In this document: positions 55,973 to 64,000 of the stretch, piece by piece | Position numbering within the stretch: position 1 is the first letter of the stretch | How the letters are laid out: each line of letters starts with the position of its first letter | NCBI RefSeq assembly: GCF_905147045.1 | Contig: NC_065898.1 | Span: forward strand, 8,432,001 to 8,496,000 | Source of the DNA: Nymphalis io | Taxonomy: Eukaryota > Arthropoda > Insecta > Lepidoptera > Nymphalidae | Direction of reading: 5' to 3' | DNA: 64,000 bases | Program-made: the position numbers and the translations under genes | The notes under the pieces: model-generated | Databases searched by the model: none | What the model was told of the DNA's origin: nothing | Seen by the model: the letters and a program-made list of their open reading frames with translations, nothing else

Positions 55973-58490
55973 TATAGGTATAGATATAGTAAAAGACTAA
56001 GTGTTCGAAATATACGATTAAATTAAATTAAAAAGTTTTTTGTTTTACCTTGAAAACTTTCAACGCTAGGCGAGCCAGCCAACTGACGATGATTGGTCGG
56101 CCGCCGAGTTACAGTACTGATTCAAACATTTACAATTATGTCAATAGGTTACGATTAAAAGTGGTATATTAGCTTTGGGTTACCTTCTCCTGTATATAAC
56201 GTATTCCCTTTTGACTATAGAAAATCAAAAATAGGAAAGAAGCAATGCAATGCTGAATGTATTATTAAGCCAGTCATAATAGGTTTACTCTTAGCCATTT
56301 AAGTCATAAATAACAAGATTTTCTTTTATTTTTCAGCCGCAAATCAGAGGAACGTTCAGAATCTTAAACTGACATTCGATCAAGGAACGCAGACCGATCC
56401 TGTTCTCGATTATCCTTCAATTGTCAATTTAGAAGAACTGGAAACGGCATTAAAACACTTGTACCAGCAGGTCCTAGCTGTATTATATAATTCCGAAAAA
56501 AATAAAAGTCGATCAATATTGGATAGGACATCTGAAGATCGAGGACTAGATGAGAATGAAGAGATTTTAGCAGTAGAAGAACCGACCATTGTTCTTCAAA
56601 ATACGTCAAGTGTTGAGCTCGAAATGGATGAGATGGCTGGTGGCTTAAAAATACGTAGAGTATCAGCGCAGACTACTAACGCATGTTTGCCATTGTCGGT
56701 TAACAATGTTGATATGGTTTGTATGTTTATATATTATTCATGTGTATACATAAGTAGTTAAGTATATAAAATTTAATTATCTCTAAAGTTCGACGTAAAC
56801 TTGACCTAATGATCCAAATAGACTTTAATATTAGCACAGAATATATAACGTATCTCTCTATCACTGGCGTCCAATGGGTAAAAGTAATTTTCTGAAAGAG
56901 ACCAGGTGCAGATCTAAAGGCTTTCGAGCTTTCCGAGGCAAGGCTGTTAAAACTGCTAACTTCGGAAGTCCGAGCTGCTACTGACAATTTCTTAAAAAAA
57001 ATCCAGCAACATTATTATTGGTCCATCCGGGATCTTTATATATGTGCTTTCACAACTTAAAGGCTGCAAACATATTTATATACATTATCAACTGAATTAT
57101 AAAATTTCTATGGTCCTAATTTGATTTCAAAATTTTTAAATAAAAACAAATAGCATTAGACTAAAGTTATTTTTTATTATGAATTACGATACAAAATATT
57201 TAATAAATTATTATACTCGATTATTTATAGACAGCGATTCTATTTATTCTATGGTCTATTTTGTATGTGGCGCTGTAATGAGGTGCTGACTATATAATAC
57301 CTTAATCACCTGTTTATAGGGAAAAGATCAATCAATAAATAAAAGCCATTATTGATTAATATAAATTCTAACATAAATAAGTGAATAATGAAAAAAATTA
57401 ACAACTACCTACTTATACCGACAGTGAAATCAATATAATTATTAAAGTATTTTTAATTCGTAGGTTTCAATTGGAAACGGCAATGTCACCGTGCCTGCCA
57501 GACTAATGGCAGAAATCGATTGGACTTCTCACTCCTCAGCGACGAGACGATTGTTGCAATCCGTCTTTCCTAGAAGGTAATTACTAATTTCGGTTAACAT
57601 TTAAATAGAAATTAATCAAATGCATTATTTCTTACATTGTCCTTGTATAATGCTCCGTTTTAATTATTCTTAGTAAAATTAAAATATATTTAAAAAAATA
57701 TATAGTTTAATTAATAACGTAATAATAACCGAGATTAATATTTGAAAGCATTTTTCATTTAGATTAAGCCTAATAAAATATGGTACGTAAACGAATTGCC
57801 TCGGTGGTCAAGTTCGTTTAATCCGCTGCTGATCCTTATTATACATTAATTTAAAAAATGTCCCTAATAAACGAAGTTATTAGAGTCACTTGCCTCAAAC
57901 TGAAATCTGCGGCACCAAATGTTAAAATAAAGGACTATGTCTTAATACGTTAAGTATCTTTGAAAATATTAATAAAAATGATTAAATTAAAAATAAACCT
58001 TTTTAGAATTCTAGCCACTCATTCCTTAACTGGAAAGCAGTCACCAGCGTTTGCGAATAAACCACCGAAAAAGCAATTGGACCCCAAATTAGTAGACGAT
58101 ATTGTCAACACCGTCGCTGAAAGGTGCAATGTTCCTAAAAGGATTGTTAGGTTGGTATTCATATTTTAATCCCATAACTTTTGTACCCTTAAACTTTTTA
58201 ATGTTTAGATATTTTATTAAGAAAATAGAATATATTTGTATTATACCATCTAACAAAAATTTTTTTACCTAAAACTAATTATTAAAAGTAATTAAGCAAA
58301 TGACAAAATATGTTTTTGTAGTCCGGAGACTTAGTGTTAAAAAAATTACAGGAGTTCAATTACGACAAAATGTTCGGACGAAGCAAAGTTATATAGAAAT
58401 CGTCAACGGTACAGAAAAAAGCGCGAACAACAAAACCGAGAGAACGTCCCGCCATCTTCTGCGACATCGGGCGAATCCACCACTGTTTGA
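54871..58490 (+). CDS. BEN-domain protein, five coding exons, apparently intact
   Basis: CDS join 54871-54928, 56337-56716, 57464-57576, 58007-58150, 58352-58490: 58+380+113+144+139 = 834 nt, 277 aa. All introns are GT-AG; phases 1, 0, 2, 2. Residues 1-20: MFTDIEAAEALLELR-type amphipathic start. About 35-40: DQGTQTD, an LC8-type TQT motif. About 50-75: leucine/glutamate helix, probably coiled coil. About 90-120: acidic, Ser-rich. About 145-250: BEN domain, with VSIGNGNVTVPARLM, RRLLQSVFPRRILATHSLTG, QLDPKLVDDIVNTVAERC and SSITTKCSDEAKLYR. The C-terminus is basic (RYRKKREQQNR), perhaps a nuclear signal. BEN domains bind DNA and act in chromatin/transcription; the specific role here is unknown. 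ATG 54871 is the first in-frame ATG of a GC-rich exon with a good donor. BEN genes are also known from bracoviruses, but five spliced exons favour a cellular gene. Confidence 0.8.
55013..55044 (+). other. Conserved 32-nt microexon of BEN-1
   Basis: AACAG before, GTAACG after. Joined to exon 1 (phase 1) it encodes VETISIGVATQ and ends in phase 0, so it fits exon B but shifts exon A out of frame. It would give a 161-aa form lacking the TQT/coiled-coil part. With a second AG 11 nt into exon A (AAATCAG, then AGGAAC at 56348) inclusion of both would also be in frame. Present at exactly 32 nt in five copies. Confidence 0.5.
55907..55970. repeat. (TA)n microsatellite in intron 1
   Basis: About 32 TA units at the same intron position as in copy III (19291-19367). 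Confidence 0.95.
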
Positions 58491-58574
58491 GATTAAGGAG
58501 ACAAAGATCTAAGATCAATTTTTACCATTTATTCAATTATATATTATTCAATTGAAAATATGTAATTACTATTA

Positions 58575-58580
58575 AATAAA
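58575..58580 (+). terminator. Candidate polyadenylation signal
   Basis: AATAAA 85 nt after the BEN-1 stop codon, followed by a T-rich stretch from 58585. A plausible 3' end for the intact gene. Confidence 0.5.
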
Positions 58581-60632
58581 ATATATTTTTTAGCTTTTTT
58601 TTTGATCACAATGACCATAATGAATCAAGTACAAATTTAAATGTCATTACCAACAAACCGCGGTAACTGTAACTATAGATATGAAAATAAAGCATAACGG
58701 TATCTTAGTTTTTTTTTTGCTCATAAATATAACAGCATCGAAATAACCCAATGTAAACATGTAAAGTTTAATCTAAGATCGAGGGTACACATTTGAACAT
58801 TTGTAGTAGCAGGGTCAACTAGGTACCTACCACTGAGTTTTCATTTTTTGTGTCAGTCGTTCGCGACTGTCAACCATTGTAAAGCAGTGTAATAGATTAA
58901 TCTTATGACTTTCTCTCTATAAAAAGAGTCGTACGTTCTTAGTTACTTAACTCAAAAAAAAATATTAAATTTATTATTATTTTAGTAAAGACGAGAGAAT
59001 TAAAAAAAAAATTCGATTCATACAGAATTTTCGTGTCATATAAACTACATTCATTGGATGTTTATTCAGGGTTTAGTATTTTTAGTATCGTCTATTATAA
59101 GTTAGTTATCATAAAACTAAATCTTTTTTAAATTAATTTTCAAATTAAGCTTTTAAAATTGTCGCAATTCGTACCACTGGCACGACTTACACGACTACCA
59201 CTGTTACGAATAAAATAATACCTTTACAATTTTACCTATATGTTTACAATACATTTGCACTCCATAGATTGGAGACATATTTGAGGCTGCAACAATGTTG
59301 GTTAAGATTTGCTTTTAGTAGGTACGCCTTAGTAACCTTGTTATGGAGTTTGATGTAATCTAATAATCGGTAAGTTACAATAATAATCAATGAATCGGTA
59401 ATCTAAAGTTATAGTCAGACAATCATCATTGTATAAATACAATTACTAGGTAACTAAAATTCACTAAGGATTCACGAAAAAATGGCGTATAGATTCATAT
59501 CGTAGACAGAAAGTAATAGACGCAATGACGATTTCCTTCTTACTTATACAAGAAAGAGAACGAAAATTACGTTACAAAAGACAAAGATAGAATTATAAAA
59601 TCTTTTGTTCCTTATCGCATAACTAGTATTATCATATATTTATATATCAGTTCATTGTGTTTATTGTTCAATTTTTGCTTATTTTTATGTTAGAAAACTA
59701 TTCTAACCCAGTGAAAACCATCCTTATATCATATCGAAGATTATCCAATGGTGCATTGTCGTTTTATTTCATGTTAAAGCGATAGCAAGTAGCAAATTGC
59801 CGGCGTGTATTATCACGCGTAAGAATGACGGTTTTATCCCTAATTATAGTTTATCAGTGATCATTATTGATGTTATAGTACGCAACCTTATGTCGCATTA
59901 AAATCCTGAACATAATAGGATTTTCTGTTGTTTATTAATCATAACCTATAATTATTTATCACGTAAGTGCTGGCAGCGTCAGCTAATGAAATGTCTGTGA
60001 ATGCAGTTACTATGGCAACATTATACGCACACATTGACATACTAATTCTGTCTCAATCGCGGTTTGACGGCCCCTTGGTCTATTAGTTTCTCTGTCTAAG
60101 TCAAGTATCTAATGTTTCAATTTTCCAACTATGCTGTTAACCACCCTAGGTGGGACAAGGAATGTTGGCATTTATTATCTGTAATAAGTTAAATGTTAAT
60201 ATTTTCAATTTAACTTTTTAGCTTTTATTTGATAGTTTGCTCTTTTACATAATACTATGTTTTAAGAATGAATTAGATAACATATGAAGAATTTTCTATC
60301 ATTGAGATAGGGTGGGGCTGCGGCCTATCATACTAAATTTTAATTAATATATTTAATATAGAAAAAAAGGATCATGAAAAAAACAGATTCAAAACGCAAT
60401 TTTTCCCGTACCTATAACGAATATCATAGATTATTTTTTATCTCAACCGTAGACAGAGAAACTAGTCTATGATCTCAAACAATTATATCACGTCAATTGA
60501 ACGTCAAAGTTTGTTTATTTGTCTTTACTCCTCTAGTGATTAAAAGAGGCTTTAAGTAGGTGTAATGTAAGGAGTAAAACTTAACTTAACTTAACTTATA
60601 TATAACTAAACTTATATATTAACTTAACTTAA

Positions 60633-60676
<44 letters not shown>

Positions 60677-61300
60677 TTCATATCACAATTTATAATGGTA
60701 TATCACTCACACTACAGTAGTACCGCAGGCAGATAAGCTTAGTTTCTCTGTCTACGAGTAGTACCCTTAATTTTACTGCACTCAATGATTACCACATTAA
60801 AAATGAAGTTGTTTTGATTCATTTTATTGTTTTGTAAATATTAATGTTTGAGTAAATTAAAACGACAGCACCCGTGTCTATGTTTTATTGAAAATTTTCA
60901 GTTGGTAGGCGAAAATATTATTCAATTAAAAAATTAAATTTTAATAGTATATGGTTAAAAAAATGATATGACACGTTTTCAATATTGCATGCAGCCAACT
61001 CTCCTCCTAGTTCCAGGCTTGAGACTGGCACTACGAGTCCCTATCCAGCGGCGGAACTACGTAGCGTCCAGACGTTCACGATCCACGTTAAGAGGATACT
61101 GCATTTTATCTGAAACATTAGATAACATAATCGGTATTCTAAATTTTCAGAACTTAATTATTCTTTAATATTATTTATTGGAACCCACTACATTTATTGG
61201 ACAAATAAAATAGCCACATATTAGATTGATAATCTTACATACCTGAAACTTGTGTCCCGGTTCCCCTGACCCCAAATAACTAATTCTAATTTTTAGTTTA
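58581..61300. other. BEN-1/BEN-2 intergenic block, copy c
   Basis: From 59090 almost identical to 47.02-49.2 kb. Carries the alternating GTAGACAGAGAAACTA-like motifs. A (CTTAA)n and (TA)n patch at 60578-60672 is longer than in copy b. The 66-codon frame at 60968-61168 is not conserved in copy a and is not called a gene. Confidence 0.6.
60578..60672. repeat. CTTAA pentamer and (TA)n repeat patch
   Basis: Several CTTAA units interspersed with TATATA, ending in about 18 TA dinucleotides. In copy b (48.51 kb) only a short TA remnant is present, so it expanded or contracted after duplication. Confidence 0.85.
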
Positions 61301-61303
61301 CTA

Positions 61304-62956
61304 TTAATTAGATGAATTCGAGCAATCGGATTCATAGGGAGAAATATTTTCTTTCTCAACTATTTTGCGCTTCTTCTTATTTTGTTCACGGGTTCTAAAC
61401 ATTTTGCTTTCGTCAGCACATTTCGTGGTTATGCTGGTTCTAAACACAAGAAATAAGAAAAATGAATACAAACTGATATAAAATCAATATATCTTTACAT
61501 TAATGAAAGTTAGTTAAGCTTTACCTTACTACATTCTCTGGTACAGAACAATTTTCTACCACAGTTTAAACAATATCATATCAGGTTTGTCAGGAAAAGC
61601 TGGTGAAGGCTTTCCTGTTAACGAATGAGTTGCCAATACCCTGAAAAGAATATTGTTGCATGATAATATGAATATCGACTTTGAAGTGGTGAACATATCC
61701 AAGAATGTCACTTAAACCTACTTTCTTGAAAAGACAGCTGTCAAAAATTTACGAGTGCGATTCGTACAAGATGTCCAGTCCATGTTTTTGAAAAGTCTGG
61801 CTGGAACTGATGGATTTTCGTCTCCAATTAAAACCTAAAAGTATTAAGTTTATCTTCTTCTTCGTCGTGACACTCTTGTCAGAGCGATCGTGGTCGCCAT
61901 GAAGTATTATGAATTATTCGGCGCAGATGTGAAAATTATTCGCCTCACTAGCCTTCGCCATATGTCCCTGTTAGTGGTAAGCCTCGTGCATTCATGCAAA
62001 GGACCGCCAACAGTTGTTTTTATTTGGCCGGCCCATAGCATGGGCGTCCTTCCACGTGGTCTGGTGCCATCCACCTTGCCTTGAATGACAAGGCGCTCTA
62101 TGGAGTTATTTCCTTGCCTTGATTTAGTTTATATTAATTATTAAATATATTCCGTTTAAAATAAACTAAGGCGCCAAAACCCATACCATTTCTTTATTTG
62201 ACTAATTCGTATTTCTTAGTTTTAAAGTTCTTTTCTCTTCTTTACGAGCTCTCATGTTACTGTTTGTAAAGTCATCGCGTTCATTTGCAAATGTTGAATC
62301 ACAGTTTCCAAGAGGACTCTAAAAATAATTATAAATAGAAGTTATTTAGTGATGTCAAATAATTAACATTAAAAAAACTATATTATTAAGCAAGTAATAT
62401 TTTACTAACAAAGTCAGTAGTAGTAGTTTGTTTTGTTTTACTTTTGTAGGATTTTCGGCGGTATGTGTTTTCCGAATATTCATCACTAGAAACACCCGAT
62501 TTATTACATGTTTATTACATATGAAACAGTAATTGAGGATGTTTCCGTTTTTTTTCTTTTCAGCTTTTACTTAAGACATTCTATTTCAGCGTGTAATTCT
62601 TTTATAATATACGTCTTTTTAATTTCGGGTAAATTCAACTCAGTCAGTTTGCGTTCCTTTGTCAGACATCAGTTTATTCTTGACATATTTTAAATTATTT
62701 TTCTTAGATTTTTCATTACAATATTTGGGTGAATACTCTTTGGGGTGCTTGTATTAGGAAGTGGCAGTGGCGCTGGCTGCAAAAATGTAGTATTAGATTA
62801 TTAATTCGAATATTTAAAAAAATATTTATCTTAAATATTACCTACTGTAAAGCTAATAAAGCTGCTTAAAATGCTTACCACAGTTCTTGTCCCGTGATGA
62901 AGGTCCAGTAAGGCTTGCGCAGCGTCCATATCAGATATTACAAATGAAGTAATCAT
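61304..62956 (-). pseudogene. BEN-2 gene copy c (-)
   Basis: Recent duplicate of copy b. Exon 1 is 62956-62879, exon B 61834-61722, exon C 61640-61525 with the same 28-nt loss, exon D 61439-61304. Exon D stays open longer than in copy b (ends NISPYESDCSNSSN-stop), because copy b has a local change giving TGA after ENISP. The shared exon C lesion shows the gene was already broken before the 12-kb duplication. Confidence 0.8.
61853..62121 (+). mobile_element. SINE-like insertion in BEN-2 copy c intron
   Basis: Same insertion as at 49727-49995, flanked by ATTAAGTTTA (61843-61852) and ATTTAGTTTA (62122-62131). Inherited through the duplication. Confidence 0.75.
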
Positions 62957-64000
62957 TTTAACTGGTAATTAAATAATTAAACAAATATTTCTTAATAAAA
63001 TCTAAGAAACACTAAGAAACAGTAATCGACTATCGACAAACTACATCGATTACTGTTTATCGATTCGATTTTGTTTAGGTTATAGTTCAAATAAGCTTCC
63101 GATAGCAATTGTCAGCAGCTATTCAAAATAGCATTCTTTTCAATTGTCCTTTCCAGGTATAAAATATAAGGTTTTCGGCTAAAATCTTAATATTTCTATC
63201 TGTATCTTTTTAATCTAGTAAGTATATTAAAGTTGTACTAAATAATATAACCGATTAAGTCCAAATGTACAAATTTCATTATTTAGTAATAATATTTTGT
63301 CTGAAAAAATATATGTTTAATATAATATTTTCATAAAATCAATTAACAAATTTGAACGTAAACATTTTTTATTAAAAAAAAATTATTTAAGCGGGCGGCC
63401 TAGCTGATAATGTCATGATTAGTTTATGTTATGTAAGTACGATAACCCACATAACATAATGTCGGAGAGAATACTGTAAGTCTGTTCAGCTAGAGTTCCC
63501 ATTACATTTTGTTTGTTTTATAATAAATACAAATTATATAAATAAATATTAAATCATCTCGCATGAGTACATATAAAATTTGCGAGGCGAAAAGGTTTTC
63601 TACGGAAAGGATAACGGAACTTTGAAATCGAATCAATATAGGTATAGCAGTACGCATAGCAACAACAATACACACGCCACGCATGCCTCATTATACAACG
63701 TCATCGTTTGAAACAATGAATAGTTCTGAAAAGAACTGTTTATTTGAAACAAGAAGCAGCATGCAATGACGTAGTATGAGGTAATGTCAAGCTCTTAAAA
63801 GAGCTATTTTATATTCATATAATAATCTTCGCTTCAATTGGCTTCACTTCTTCAACGAAAACAACTCAACTTGCTGACTTCTTGAAACACGTCTTACTCC
63901 CGCGCTTAATTCCCCACTACCGACGATGCGCGGCTGATTTTACAAATAATCGTTTTACAGCGGCGTCGCGTTCAGTCAGTTCGAGCGGCGCAAACAGTAA
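62957..64000 (-). promoter_or_regulatory. BEN-2 upstream region, copy c
   Basis: Same as 50832-51870, with the hairpins and GC-richer patch preserved; it runs off the window end. Function inferred from position. Confidence 0.4.

Noticed and set aside
54871..58490. Bracovirus origin of the BEN gene
   Set aside because: BEN-domain genes occur in bracoviruses and can enter moth and butterfly genomes, but the five-exon structure, sister families and lack of any viral integration motif favour a cellular origin. Not excluded without a phylogeny.
58300..58512. 70-codon frame starting MTKYVFVVRRLS, repeated in several copies, as a small conserved gene
   Set aside because: It is the wrong frame over BEN-1 exon D. 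The spliced frame gives the BEN-domain end and a stop at 58490; the long frame crosses the intron end.
60968..61168. 66-codon frame beginning MTRFQYCMQP, present also at 48820-49020
   Set aside because: The third copy near 30600 has a one-base shift in the same place, and there is no recognisable domain; conservation of the two copies reflects recent duplication.

Overview
This 64-kb window is AT-rich, intron-bearing eukaryotic DNA that looks like an insect, most probably a butterfly (Lepidoptera). The evidence is the repeat content: jockey/CR1-like and R1-clade LINEs, a PIF/Harbinger DNA transposon, a Ty3/gypsy-like element, and tRNA-headed SINEs of a type I recognise from butterfly genomes. 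There are no bacterial operons, rRNA genes or CRISPR arrays.

The recurring theme is a small multicopy gene family encoding BEN-domain proteins (a DNA-binding/chromatin domain). Splicing by eye gives one apparently complete copy on the + strand, with five coding exons at 54871-54928, 56337-56716, 57464-57576, 58007-58150 and 58352-58490. All junctions are GT-AG, all phases agree, and the exons give 834 nt (277 aa plus stop). Other copies, whole or in pieces and on both strands, fill much of the rest. Copies of this family ('BEN-1') lie at about 2.5-7.3 kb (+, gutted by LINEs), 16.9-22.0 kb (-, rearranged), 22.1-27.9 kb (+, split by a Harbinger transposon), 38.9-39.5 kb (+, last two exons only) and 45.4-46.95 kb (+, truncated). 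A diverged sister family ('BEN-2') lies at 11.0-11.8 kb (+), 31.3 kb (-, last exon), 49.2-50.8 kb (-) and 61.3-63.0 kb (-); every copy seen is damaged. BEN-1 (+) and BEN-2 (-) are repeatedly arranged tail to tail.

Layout: 0-2.5 kb decayed LINE; 2.5-7.3 kb BEN-1 promoter/intron DNA with an RT-less LINE inserted; 7.3-10.5 kb R1-clade LINE cut off at its 3' side; 10.5-12.7 kb BEN-2 pseudogene followed by another exon-1 copy; 12.7-16.7 kb LINE; 16.9-22.0 kb BEN-1 copy on the minus strand; 22.1-27.9 kb BEN-1 copy with Harbinger; 28-31.3 kb BEN intergenic block with a SINE; 31.3-38.9 kb unrelated DNA with LINE, SINE and a long R1-clade reverse transcriptase; 38.9-42.2 kb BEN-1 exons fused to BEN-2 upstream DNA; 42.3-45.4 kb gypsy-like element; 45.4-52.7 kb truncated BEN-1 plus BEN-2; 52.7-58.6 kb the intact BEN-1 gene; 58.6-64.0 kb a near-identical repeat of 46.9-52 kb.

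At larger scale there is a direct duplication with about 12.1 kb spacing (about 47.0-51.9 kb versus 59.1-64.0 kb) and an inverted repeat (about 17.7-22.4 kb versus 52.7-57.6 kb). Amplified, inverted, transposon-rich gene copies of this sort are typical of ampliconic regions such as sex chromosomes. A W-chromosome origin is an inference that this sequence cannot prove.
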